From Psychrobacter sp. JCM 18903 (GTDB taxonomy: Bacteria; Pseudomonadota; Gammaproteobacteria; Pseudomonadales; Moraxellaceae), in NCBI RefSeq assembly GCF_000586475.1, contig NZ_BAWJ01000001.1:289184-353183 (forward strand): a stretch of DNA of 64,000 nucleotides. The letters are read 5' to 3'. The notes beneath the pieces were generated by a model. The model worked only from the letters and a program-made list of their open reading frames with translations, had not been told where the DNA came from and made no database searches. How positions within the stretch are numbered: position 1 is the first letter of the stretch; every line of letters starts with the position of its first letter. A program made the translations under genes and the position numbers. Shown in pieces: positions 19,887 through 29,409 of the stretch.

Positions 19887-21156
19887 ATGGACAAGTTTTA
19901 TAACGTGACCGATGCCTTTACGATGGTGCATCCGCTCACGCTCGTCAAAGGCAAAAACGCCAGAGTTTGGGACGACAATGACCGCAGCTATATCGATTTT
20001 GTTGGCGGAATTGGTGTTTTAAACTTTGGTCATTGCCACCCCCACATCGTGAAAGCCATCATCCAGCAAGCCCAGTCGCTGATTCACTATGCCTACAATG
20101 CGGCAGCACATCAGCCGTACCAAACCTTTATGCCGCGATTGTGTGAGCTTGTGCCTATTAGCGGTGAGCTGGCAGGGATGCTCACCAACTGCGGTGCAGA
20201 AGCAACTGAAAACGCCATCAAGATAGCACGCATGAAAACGGGTCGCACAGGCGTTATTGCTTTTGATGGCGGTTTTCATGGGCGTACGCTGGCTGCCGTC
20301 AATCTCAATGGTAAGGTCGCGCCGTATAAGCGCGGGCTCGGTGCGTTGGCCAGCGGCGTTTATCATATTCCTTTCCCCAGCCCCGATAACAATATCAGCG
20401 ACGAGCAAGCGATTGACGCGCTCCAGCGTTTATTTATGGTAGAAACTGATATCGACAATATCGGTGCCATCATCGTCGAACCTGTACAAGGGGAAGGCGG
20501 TTTTCAATTGTTGTCGCCCACCTTTGCGCAGTATCTACGTAAGTTTTGTGATGAGCATGGCATGTTACTTATCATGGACGAAATCCAATCCGGTTATGGT
20601 CGTACGGGTACGCCGTTTGCTTTTACCCATTTAGGATTGAGCCTGACCTTATTTTACTTGGCAAGAGTATTGCGGGCGGCTTGCCCTTAGGCGCAGTTAT
20701 AGGCAAGGCTAGTGTGTCAATGGTCTAACTAAAGGCAGTTTGGGCGGCACTTATTCGGGCAATCCAGTTGCTTGCGCCGCTGCCAATGCCACGCTTGATA
20801 TCATGCAAGCCAATGACGTTTGGCAGTCAGCCAAGCATTATTCAGAAACAATTCAGACGACCATCAGCCAATGGCAGCAAGAAGGTATCTCGCCTTGGTT
20901 ATTTGGTCTTACCGGTATCGGCGCGATGCGCGGTATCGAGCTGCGCCATCCTGAGCATGATGTGCATCCAAGTGTGATGGCGCAAGTATTAACCAAAGCC
21001 CGCGAGCGTGGTCTATTGCTGATGCCAAGTGGGCAACATCGCCATATCATTCGCTTATTACCGCCACTCACCATAGAGCCTTACACCCTAAAAGAAGGGT
21101 TGGATATTCTAAAAGAGGTACTCATGGCGCTTCCTGATGGATTGCCTGCCGCTTAA
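19887..21156 (+). CDS. Class III PLP aminotransferase, probable 2-aminoadipate or lysine aminotransferase (two frameshifts)
   Basis: About 423 residues, GabT/PuuE-like fold I aminotransferase. Visible are the N-terminal VWDDNDRSYIDFVGGIGVLNFGH, the cofactor-phosphate segment NCGAEATENAIKIAR (about 102-116), the pyridine-binding Asp in IMDEIQSGYGRTG (about 228-240), and after frame repair LGKSIAGGLPLGAVIG with the Schiff-base Lys. Two single bases are missing: one A near 20636 and one G near 20726. Next to hglS and amaB, the expected reaction is 2-aminoadipate to 2-oxoadipate, or transamination of lysine itself; plain GABA aminotransferase activity cannot be excluded. Confidence 0.82.
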
Positions 21157-21160
21157 TGTT

Positions 21161-21216
21161 TAGGAGTGCTTAGGGGTGCTTAGGGGTGCTTAGGAGTGCT
21201 TAGGAGTGCTTAGGAT
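21161..21216. repeat. 10-bp tandem repeat (TAGGRGTGCT x5.5)
   Basis: Five copies of TAGGAGTGCT/TAGGGGTGCT plus a partial sixth, starting just after the aminotransferase stop and ending about 90 bases before hglS. Each unit holds a Shine-Dalgarno-like AGG, but they are too far from the hglS start to act as its ribosome site. Confidence 0.85.
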
Positions 21217-21306
21217 TGATAGCGCATCGTCATAACCAAATGCTCGAAATCAAATACTTATTATTAAGCTAAAAATTTATTAACTCTATTACAAGGATGT
21301 TTATTT

Positions 21307-22776
21307 GTGAAAAATAGTAGCGTCAGTCCAGATAAGGATTTTATCTGCAGCGATGATATCCGCCATGATTTCTCTATGGCCATGTCAGCGATGTACCAAG
21401 ATGAGGTGCCGCTATACGGCGACTTGGTTGATTTGGTCAGTGATGTCAATGTCGAAGTATTAGCCTCACATCCCGATATTAAATCACAGCTGCTGCATAC
21501 GGGCGAGATTGAGCGTCTAAGCATGGAGCGTCACGGGGCGATTCGACTGGGTACCGCAGCAGAGCTGAGCATGATGCGCCGTCTCTTTGCCGTGATGGGT
21601 ATGCACCCTGTCGGCTACTACGATTTAGCGCCTGCTGGCGTGCCCGTGCATTCAACAGCTTTTCGCGCACTTGACTCGCATTCATTGCATAAAAGCCCCT
21701 TTCGCGTTTTTACCTCGTTATTGCGTTTAGATTTGATTGCCGATGAAAATTTACAACAAGAAGCCACGGCCACACTGGCGCAGCGTCAGATATTTACTGC
21801 TGGGGTCATTGACCTCATTGAGGTTTTTGAGGCGCAAGGTGGTTTAACTGCTGCGCAAGCAGAGCAATTTGTCCAAGAAGCGCTAGAGACATTTCGCTGG
21901 CATGATAAAACGCCGGTGGCAAAAGCACTCTATCAGCGTCTATTAAATCAGCATCCGTTAGTCGCTGATGTGGTTGGCTTTAAGGGTCCACATATCAATC
22001 ATTTAACGCCTAGAACCTTGGATATTGATGCCGTACAACAAGGCATGCAAGCAAGAGGCATACCCTCAAAAGCCATCATCGAAGGGCCACCGCGTAGAGC
22101 TTGTCCTATCTTATTAAGGCAAACCAGTTTTAAGGCGCTACAAGAAGCGGTTGGCTTTAAAGTTGCTAATAATTCAGACGCTAGCCATGAAGAGTACGAG
22201 CAAGGGCACCATACCGCGCGCTTTGGAGAGATTGAGCAACGCGGTGTGGCGTTAACGCAAAAGGGCCGCGCGCTTTATGATGAATTACTGGCCGAAGCTC
22301 GCCGCCAGCTTGGTGCTACCCCAAATGAGGACAATGCGGCTCAATACAATCAAATTTTAGCCGAAGTATTTACCGCTTTCCCTGATGATTATCAAACTCT
22401 ACACGATGAGGGGCTGGCGTATTTTTATTACCAGTTGACGGACAGCACCCTTGATTCTGAAGATGGTCAAGCATTGTTGGCCACCACCTTAAGCACTGAT
22501 GATTTGAATAAATTGCCTAATGCTAAGCTGACTGCTCTGATTAATGATGAGGTACTTCGCATTGAACCCATCGTTTACGAGGACTTTTTGCCTGTCAGTG
22601 CCGCCGGTATCTTTCAATCGAATCTGCAACAGGCGCAGCCAAGCCAATATGACGGTTACTCAAGCCAACAAGAGTTTGAGCGTGATTTGGGCGTAGCCAT
22701 TTATGATGAGATGGCATTGTATGAAGCGATGCAAGCTCAAAGTCTTGAGCAGTGCCTGTCTAGTGTTAGTATCTAG
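21307..22776 (+). CDS. hglS: 2-oxoadipate dioxygenase/decarboxylase HglS (DUF1338)
   Basis: 489-residue VOC-fold iron enzyme of the DUF1338 family, which converts 2-oxoadipate plus O2 to D-2-hydroxyglutarate in the D-lysine/pipecolate route. Family features: GYYDLAPAGVPVHSTAFRA with the metal-binding His (about 100-118), KGPHINHLTPRTLDID (about 225-240), and HHTARFGEIEQRG (about 299-311). Length matches characterised members (about 460-490). A GTG start at 21307 has AAGGA about 12 bases upstream. It lies between the aminotransferase that would make its substrate and amaB, which strongly supports this role. Confidence 0.88.
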   Translation: MKNSSVSPDKDFICSDDIRHDFSMAMSAMYQDEVPLYGDLVDLVSDVNVEVLASHPDIKSQLLHTGEIERLSMERHGAIRLGTAAELSMMRRLFAVMGMHPVGYYDLAPAGVPVHSTAFRALDSHSLHKSPFRVFTSLLRLDLIADENLQQEATATLAQRQIFTAGVIDLIEVFEAQGGLTAAQAEQFVQEALETFRWHDKTPVAKALYQRLLNQHPLVADVVGFKGPHINHLTPRTLDIDAVQQGMQARGIPSKAIIEGPPRRACPILLRQTSFKALQEAVGFKVANNSDASHEEYEQGHHTARFGEIEQRGVALTQKGRALYDELLAEARRQLGATPNEDNAAQYNQILAEVFTAFPDDYQTLHDEGLAYFYYQLTDSTLDSEDGQALLATTLSTDDLNKLPNAKLTALINDEVLRIEPIVYEDFLPVSAAGIFQSNLQQAQPSQYDGYSSQQEFERDLGVAIYDEMALYEAMQAQSLEQCLSSVSI

Positions 22777-22946
22777 TACAAATTATGCTAAAAATAGCCA
22801 GCTTATAGCCGACTTATTAGCACGTCATTCCAAAAAGGAATGCCTGCAAGAAATTTATTATTTTGCAACTTAGTAGGTAGCAGGGTAATTTTATAAGTCA
22901 GTCAAGGACGTAGTAAACCATTATACCAATATGCAAGGGATTGATT

Positions 22947-24436
22947 ATGATTAAGCAATATATGTCTGCAATGGGCGTAGAAGAAGCACACTATCAAAAT
23001 GGCGACTTTGAAGTCACCACCCAATTGATGGCTCAGTCATCGGTAAAGTCACGTTAGATACAGTGGCCGACGTCGATACTAAAATCCAAAATGCCAAACA
23101 AGCCTTCCAAGAATGGCGTGTCGTTCCTGCCCCTAAACGTGGTGAGCTGATTCGTCTGTTGGGTGAAGTCCTGCGTGAGCACAAAGAAGACCTAGGTATC
23201 TTAGTATCGCTAGAAGCCGGAAAAATCAAAGAAGAAGGCCTTGGCGAAGTTCAAGAAATGATTGATATCTGTGACTTCGCTGTGGGCGTATCGCGCCAGC
23301 TTTATGGTCTAACCATCGCCTCAGAACGCCCAGGTCACCATATGCGTGAGACATGGCATCCACTTGGCGTCATCGGCGTCATCTCTGCCTTTAACTTCCC
23401 TGTCGCCGTTTGGTCTTGGAACACGGCATTGGCAATCGTCTGTGGCAACCCTGTCATCTGGAAACCTTCAGAAAAAACCCCGCTTGTCGCCTTAGCGTGC
23501 CAAGCATTATTTGAAAAAGCCTTGGCAAAATTTGGTGAAGCACCAGCACATTTATCGCAAATCATATTGGGCAAAACCGATATCGGTAATGCGCTGGTTG
23601 AAAATAAAGACATCGCTTTAGTCAGTGCCACCGGCAGTACGCGCATGGGCCGAGAAGTAGGACCCAAAGTCGCTGAGCGTTTTGGTAAATGTTTGCTTGA
23701 GCTTGGCGGTAATAACGCCATGATTTTGGCACCAACGGCGGACTTGGATTTGGCGCTACGTGGCATTCTATTCTCTGCAGTGGGAACGGCAGGTCAGCGC
23801 TGCACCACCTTACGCCGTCTGTTCGTTCATGAGTCGGTCAAAGACGATATCTTACCGCGCGTTAAGTCTGCTTACGAGACGGTGAGCATCGGTCATCCGC
23901 TTGAAGGCAATCTGGTCGGTCCACTGATTGATGAAGACAGCTTTAATAACATGCAAGCGGCATTAGAGAAAGCCCGCAATACTGGCGGTAAAGTCACAGG
24001 TGGCGAACGGGTGCTGATGGATAAATTCCCAGATGCTTATTATGTGACCCCTGCGATTGTTGAGCTTGATGAGCAAAATGACGTGGCACGTAGTGAGACG
24101 TTTGCGCCGATTTTATATGTCATGCCTTATAAAGAGTTCGACGATGCGCTAGAGATGCAAAACGATGTCCCACAAGGGCTGTCTTCTTGTATCTTTACCA
24201 ATGACTTACGTGAAGCTGAAACGTTCCTCAGCGACCGCGGTAGTGATTGCGGTATCGCCAACGTCAACATCGGCACCAGTGGCGCTGAGATTGGCGGTGC
24301 ATTCGGCGGCGAAAAAGAAACCGGCGGTGGTCGTGAATCAGGTTCGGACGCATGGAAAGCTTATATGCGTCGTCAGACCAATACGGTCAACTACTCAACC
24401 GAGCTGCCACTGGCGCAAGGCATCAACTTTGGCTAA
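22947..24436 (+). CDS. amaB: ALDH7-family L-piperidine-6-carboxylate / 2-aminoadipate semialdehyde dehydrogenase (one frameshift)
   Basis: About 496 residues. The ALDH7 (antiquitin) type is shown by SAFNFPVAVWSWNTALAIVC (about 149-168), the catalytic Glu in LELGGNN, the nucleophile in GTAGQRCTTLRR (about 286-297), and GGAFGGEKETGGGRESGSD near the C terminus. It oxidises the semialdehyde/P6C to 2-aminoadipate using NAD+. One C is missing near 23023 (CCCC read as CCC), leaving only 30 N-terminal residues out of frame. It fits between AmaA (producing P6C) and the aminotransferase. Confidence 0.88.
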
Positions 24437-24546
24437 TAAAAATGTGACGTGATGTGATGCTTGTTAAGTAGGCTCAGCGCTTATTTAGCAAGCCAATTAT
24501 TCGCTATTTTGGTCGCCAATTATTAAGTATTTATTGTTTTAGTATG

Positions 24547-24598
24547 AAAGCCTGCGGAAGTGATGAATAACCATTCATGATTTCAAAACAGGCTTTTT
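24547..24598 (+). terminator. Terminator or attenuator after amaB
   Basis: Outer stem AAAGCCTG/CAGGCTTT with a second inner near-perfect stem (about 10 of 12 paired) and a following T-run. It separates amaB from the NhaC-type carrier gene, so the two may be separate transcripts or linked by read-through. Confidence 0.72.
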
Positions 24599-24720
24599 AC
24601 ACCCTTCGCAGTAACCTTTTCAGCACTTTTTTCAGCATTATCAGCAGCCATGGATTGGTTGTTTCCACTACTGTTATATCTATGACAGCAGTATCCACTA
24701 CTAAGGAAGGTAGGTATCTT

Positions 24721-26180
24721 ATGATGGATGATAAACCTTATGACGAAGCTAAAGAGGGCTACGGTCCGTCTTCTAGTTTTTTATTAGATATTGCACCTCT
24801 GGTGTTGACTGCCATTATTCTAATGGTGCAGTTTTTTGTATTCAAAGATTTTACCCCTCATATTCCTTTAGCTTGCGGTATTTTAATCACTGGCTTGTTT
24901 ATGAAGCTGCGTGGCCGTGACTGGGATGGCATGGAACAACGCTTTTTAAAGGTTGTTAAAATTGGTCTACCAGCGATGATTATCCTAATGGGTGTGGGTA
25001 TGCTCATTGGTGCTTGGATTATCGCTGGTACCGTTCCTACGATTTTATACTACGGTTTTAGCGTTTTTTCTCCTTCATCATTCCTAGTTTCTGTCTGTAT
25101 CATCTGTGCCATTATTTCTGTCGCAACCGGTACCTCTTGGGGCACGGTTGGGACGGTTGGTCTTGCCATGATGGGTATTGGGCTAGGATTGGGTATTCCG
25201 CCGTCACTAACGGGCGGTGCTATTGTTTCTGGCGCTTTTTTCGGTGACAAGATGTCTCCTTTATCGGACACCACTAACTTGACGCCAGCCGCTGCCGGTG
25301 TTGACCTTTGGGAACATATCCGCGGTATGTTGCCAACCACGGTACCTGCTATGGTAACTGCATTGATTATCTATGCTTGGATTGGTATGGGCTATGGCGC
25401 GGAAAATGTCGATTTAACCTCAATTAAAGAAATTCAAACCTCACTAGCGGCCAACTATAACCTTAGTATTATTACTTTATTACCGGCTGTTGTCGTTGTC
25501 ATCGCAGCGGTGATGAAAATGCCTGCTATTCCAACAGTCTTATCTGGTGTGGTGGTCGCAGGATTGGTCGCCTTCTTTATGCAAGGCGTGGGTGTGCATG
25601 ACATTTTTACGGTCTTACAAAATGGCTTTGTCAGTGAAACGGGCTTTGCTGTCGTGGATCAACTGCTGTCTAAAGGCGGCATTATGTCGATGACGTGGGT
25701 CGTGACTTTGACCATTTTTGCTTTAGCATTCGTCGGCTCAATTGAGCATTACGGTACGCTAAAAGCCATCATGGCAAAAATTAATAAAATGGTGAAATCG
25801 AGATTTGGTTTAGTAATGACCACTTATGCCAGTACTCTTGGTGTCGGTACGCTCATCGGTGACGTCTATACCACACTGGTGTTGCCAGGTCGTTTATTAA
25901 AAGACAAATATCAAGAAATGGGCTACAAGCGTACCACGCTCACACGCTCTATTGAAGATACCGGAACCCTGTTATCTCCCCTTATTCCTTGGAACATGGG
26001 TGGTAGTTTCGTCGCGGCAACATTAGGTATTGCGACACTCACTTATGCACCATTGCCTTTGCCTGTTGGTTATCACCGCTATTTGGTTTGTTATGGGTAT
26101 TCTTAGACAAATTTATCCCCCGTGAAGAACCTATCATTAATAACGACACAAGCGCGCTCTCCACTGTAGACAACGTGTAA
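24721..26180 (+). CDS. NhaC-family Na+/H+ antiporter-like carrier (one frameshift)
   Basis: About 486 residues and roughly 12 membrane helices. NhaC/ArsB-superfamily signatures include ATGTSWGTVGTVGLAMMGIG and GAFFGDKMSPLSDTTNL (about 165-195), the DTGTLLSPLIPWNMGG segment, and a charged C-terminal tail. One T is missing near 26054 (CCATTTGCC read as CCATTGCC); restoring it yields 40 further residues ending at 26180. ATG at 24721 follows AAGGAAGG. Members near amino-acid catabolic genes often exchange an amino acid or polyamine, so lysine or pipecolate uptake is plausible, though this is inferred from context alone. Confidence 0.82.
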
Positions 26181-26197
26181 TTTAGAAGGAATATAAG

Positions 26198-27484
26198 ATG
26201 TTGCAAGAGCAATGTTTGTGGAATATGACCGCACCTATTATTGATACCTACAGCCAGATGAATAGCGATACTGAAGCGACTATTTGTATCATAGGCGGCG
26301 GTTATACAGGGTTATCGGCGGCGATTCATTTGGCAGAAAAAGGCGTCAAAGTTATCTTGCTTGAGAGCCATACGATAGGCAGTGGTGGCTCTGGTAAAAG
26401 CGTAGGGCTCGTCAATGCTGGTACTTGGGCGCGCCCTGATGATTTGAATATTGCGCTAGGCGAAGCGGCAGGTGAGCGTTTAACTGAAGCCCTCGGACAA
26501 GCGCCAAGCTTAGTATTCGACTTAATCAAACGTTATAATATCGACGCCCAAGCCACTCAAGCCGGTAATATCCACATGGCACATAACGCTAAAGGTGAAG
26601 TCGATGTCGATATTAGGTACGAGCAGCTTAGCCGCCGCGGTGCGAATGTTGAAGTATTAACCGGCAGCAAATGCCATGAATATTGCGGGACGACAAGTAT
26701 CAATAAAGCACTACTCGATCATCGTGCAGGTACTATCAATCCGCTGGCTTATGTCAGAGGGCTTGCAAAAGTCGCTACCAGTCTTGGTGTGACTATCTAC
26801 GAGCATTCCGCCGTAGAAGCATTAGAAAAGGTGGATGGCTATTGGTATGCAAGGACTTCTAAAGCGCGCGTGAAATCTGAGCGCGTCATTATTGCAACCA
26901 ACGCTTATACCGAAGGCGAATGGACAGAAATTAAAAAGACATTTTATCTGGTATATTATTATCAGATTGCATCTGAGCCGCTCAGCGGAGAGGTGGCAGA
27001 TCGGATTTTGCCATACAAAACAGGGGCATGGGATACACGCTTGGCCTTGTCTAGCTTTCGCCGTGATGACGATGATCGCCTATTATTGGGAACGGTGGGT
27101 GGTACACAGCTTAAACCAAAATCCTTTTATCAATCATGGGCCAATGCGGTGCAAAAAAGCTATTATCCCGATTTGCCAGCATTTAAGTGGCAGTATGAGT
27201 GGACTGGTAGCTTTGGCTTTACGCAAGATCATATTTTTCGAGTCATGGAGCCCGCTGAGGGCTTGCTGACAGCAACGGCCTATAATGGTCGCGGCATTAC
27301 GACAGGTACGCTAATGGGTAAGTGCTTTGCCGATTATATAATGACAGGTAATAGAGACAGTATTCCCTTATCATTTAAGACTTTAGAAGAGGCGAAAGTC
27401 TCTTTTGGCGGGATGAAATCTGGCTTTACTGAGTTGGGACTGACTTTATATCATGCAGGACAATGTCTAAAAATAATTAGGTAG
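26198..27484 (+). CDS. FAD-dependent amino-acid oxidase, AmaA/PuuB-like
   Basis: 428 residues of the DAO family. It has an N-terminal dinucleotide motif CIIGGGYTGLSAAIHLAEKG (about 29-48), GGSGKSVGLVNAG after it, the ATNAY motif of the family, and a C-terminal GRGITTGTLMGK FAD-binding segment. The short N-terminal CLWNMTAP segment is also typical of the PuuB/AmaA/OrdL group. Its position next to amaB suggests L-pipecolate oxidase, which produces piperideine-6-carboxylate; gamma-glutamylputrescine or another imino-acid oxidase activity remains possible. It has a good ribosome site (AAGGAA) and lies 18 bases after the carrier gene, so they are co-transcribed. Confidence 0.82.
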   Translation: MLQEQCLWNMTAPIIDTYSQMNSDTEATICIIGGGYTGLSAAIHLAEKGVKVILLESHTIGSGGSGKSVGLVNAGTWARPDDLNIALGEAAGERLTEALGQAPSLVFDLIKRYNIDAQATQAGNIHMAHNAKGEVDVDIRYEQLSRRGANVEVLTGSKCHEYCGTTSINKALLDHRAGTINPLAYVRGLAKVATSLGVTIYEHSAVEALEKVDGYWYARTSKARVKSERVIIATNAYTEGEWTEIKKTFYLVYYYQIASEPLSGEVADRILPYKTGAWDTRLALSSFRRDDDDRLLLGTVGGTQLKPKSFYQSWANAVQKSYYPDLPAFKWQYEWTGSFGFTQDHIFRVMEPAEGLLTATAYNGRGITTGTLMGKCFADYIMTGNRDSIPLSFKTLEEAKVSFGGMKSGFTELGLTLYHAGQCLKIIR

Positions 27485-27644
27485 CTTTGTTGAGTCATCG
27501 TCTGATTTTTTCTACCCTTTTTAAATATAAAGGTATTCAGACTTTGACGGCAACAGAGAGGCCGTAACAATCGTGTGATTACCAAAGCGTATTAATATCA
27601 GTATTTATTTTCTATTATCTGATATGCTATCATCTTTAAGTCAT

Positions 27645-27856
27645 TATCGTGGGTTTAACAGTTTTGTCATTGCCAGCCATTATCGTTATAAATGGCGGCG
27701 TACAGACCTTGCAACTTCCAGCACGATATAAAATAATTCTGGTAAAGCGCATGAGCTGTACTCCGACATCCTCATTTGTGCCTGATTTTATTTGCCTATT
27801 TGGGCGTATTTCACCCTTTTTTGTCGGAGTTACAGGAGTCTAAGGTGTTCAATATC
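27645..27856 (+). promoter_or_regulatory. Conserved structured leader, copy 1
   Basis: Shares long blocks with 52687-52874, which lies before the paralogous gene. Two inverted repeats are conserved in both copies: TATCGTG (27645-27651) with CACGATA (27722-27728), and ACTCCGAC (27760-27767) with GTCGGAGT (27823-27830). The best-conserved block runs from TTGCAACTTCCAGCACGATA through GGTAAAGCGCATGAGC to TGTACTCCGACA. The last repeat arm ends a few bases before an AGGAG, so a folded RNA could govern translation. A short coding-like stretch (PDFICLFG) lies between the second arms. No known riboswitch class was recognised. Confidence 0.55.
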
Positions 27857-28311
27857 ATGAGCCACATTGCTAACCAATCCAAATATACCCGTCATTACCA
27901 TCCACGTCATCTTCTCGCCCAGTATGCGATCAATCAGATAGCGACACTTGAGCTGCGTTCGCAAGATATTGTCAAAGCCATGGGTTATCCTATCAAGCAT
28001 ACTATCCCTGCTTGTGAGCGCCTACGTCACGTATTATCGAATAAATACCTTGGGCTTGATGGCAGCTATATGGATAAATATTTTACCGCTGAAGAATTTT
28101 TAGCCACGCTATTTGCTGTGCTGGATATCCCTCATACGCCGTTTGCAGAAGACATTGCCAGATCAAAGATGCTGCTGTGCACGCTCAGCATGATAATAAA
28201 AGTTCATCCTATGGCAGTGTGAGCAATGGTTATCAACAGATGAGTGAACAAGATTATGAAATGGTTGATAGAGTAGAAGAATATAAGCTAAAAAAATCTA
28301 AGGAATGTTAA
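27857..28311 (+). CDS. Unknown protein, short paralogue of the 52.9-kb gene (one frameshift)
   Basis: About 151 residues after frame repair. Residues 1-95 match the N-terminal half of the protein at 52875 (both start MSHI; shared RSQDIVKAMGYP, ACERLRHVLS, YFTAEEFL and FAEDIA). The C-terminal 35 residues (NGYQQMSEQDYEMVD) align with its C terminus, so roughly 80 middle residues are absent. One A is missing near 28160 (AGAATC read as AGATC). No domain of known function was recognised. The conserved leader upstream suggests that both copies are controlled in the same way. Confidence 0.65.
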
Positions 28312-28341
28312 TTTCTAAGCATTATTTTTTAAGCATTAAGT

Positions 28342-28370
28342 AAAGCCTCACTGCAAAGTGAGGCTTTTTT
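28342..28370 (+). terminator. Rho-independent terminator
   Basis: Stem AGCCTCACT/AGTGAGGCT with a GCAA loop and a following run of six T, between the short paralogue gene and the convergent TetR gene. Confidence 0.9.
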
Positions 28371-28454
28371 CGTTGTGATCTTTAATGATGAAATTGAAAA
28401 TTGGCTGGTATGAATATTTCATAATATTGTATAAATTATTGTATATCGAACTGA

Positions 28455-29092
28455 TTATATATCAGGCTTTGATATGGCTCGCCATAAAATCACGAATAAC
28501 GCATCAAACTCTGCATTAATGGGTGTATCGGTCTGGCGAATGATATGCATCAAGCAAGACGACTGATAAAACCCATAAACACATCAAAAAGTATATAAAG
28601 GGGCACGGTGTCATTTAGTACCCCGCGGTTTTGACCATCTTCTAATACATTTAAAAATGCCCCAATCAGCTCTTTATTTTCATAAATCGCAATATTACGT
28701 ATACGCGATGCCGACACTGAAGACAGTACCATCACCGCATCGGGATGTGAGTCTACAAAGTCAAAACAGACCCATAATGTCTTGCGTAGCCGATCTTGCA
28801 CGCTATCAATGCCTTGCAAATGATCCATGATACGCGCCGCCAATCTGCCCAATACGATATCCATAATGGTATAAAACAACGTTTGTTTATCGCCAAAATA
28901 TTTATACAGCGTCTGTAGTGAGACATTGGCAGACTTTGCAATTTGTGCCATGGTTACCTCATTAGAATCAAAACCTGCAAATACTTTACGAACGGCTTTT
29001 TCAATTTTTTCTAAAGTAGCAGGGCGCATATCGGATAAGGGTGCCAAAGCTCGGGCTGTATTCATACTAGATATCTGACTCGTAGATTGCAT
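28455..29092 (-). CDS. TetR-family regulator of the beta-oxidation cluster (one frameshift)
   Basis: About 212 residues. The N-terminal HTH is EVTMAQIAKSANVSLQTLYK followed by YFGDKQTLFY (about 58-88); the rest is a helical ligand domain. One T is missing near 28553 (GCTTTGATG read as GCTTGATG), which removes the last 30 residues; restoring it gives ALMHIIRQTDTPINAEFDAL and a stop at 28455. It is divergent from the acyl-CoA dehydrogenase operon, with two palindromes between them. Regulators in this position usually respond to acyl-CoA. Confidence 0.85.
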
Positions 29093-29175
29093 GCTTGATG
29101 ATTCCTGTGCGGTGAGAATTTTTATACTGTGCTACAGCGTCTTATTTATCGGCTTGATAAGCTAGAGTTGAAATA

Positions 29176-29191
29176 GGTAATATAAATTACT
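29176..29191. promoter_or_regulatory. Candidate TetR operator 1
   Basis: GGTAATATAAATTACT, an imperfect palindrome (GGTAAT/ATTACT) matching the element at 29285. It lies 84 bases upstream of the TetR start, in the divergent intergenic region. Confidence 0.5.
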
Positions 29192-29284
29192 ATTGTTTGT
29201 TAATAGGTTGCGCATAGTCTTTTACTGTCCTAGTATAAGTCTTGCATGATATTAAATATAAAGAATACTAAGATTGTATATAAC

Positions 29285-29300
29285 GGTAATTAAAATTACC
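29285..29300. promoter_or_regulatory. Candidate TetR operator 2
   Basis: GGTAATTAAAATTACC has 7-bp perfect arms (GGTAATT/AATTACC) around two bases. Same half-site as the element at 29176, as expected for a repressor controlling both its own gene and the beta-oxidation operon. Confidence 0.55.
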
Positions 29301-29336
29301 ATAAGTAATATGTTTACACTCAATAGTATTTTATAT

Positions 29337-29373
29337 TAGGGCGTGTCCTCGTTTGAATTGAGGACACGCCCTA
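29337..29373. repeat. Solo terminal-inverted-repeat hairpin
   Basis: Perfect 14-bp arms TAGGGCGTGTCCTC/GAGGACACGCCCTA with a 9-base spacer, 37 bases before the acyl-CoA dehydrogenase start. The arms match the ends of the longer elements at 37277 and 55406, so it looks like a collapsed copy. In the mRNA leader it would form a very stable hairpin. Confidence 0.75.
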
Positions 29374-29409
29374 GCCATTATCAACTTCCCATCGTCAAGG
29401 ACAGACAAT

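Noticed and set aside
27652..27830. Possible integron attC site because of GTTTAAC in both leaders
   Set aside because: No matching GTTRRRY end at a suitable distance and no integron integrase in the window.
27649..27843. A 64-residue frame within leader copy 1
   Set aside because: The corresponding frame is not kept across the whole of copy 2; only a PD-x-x-CLFG stretch is shared, and the conserved inverted repeats fit RNA structure better than coding.
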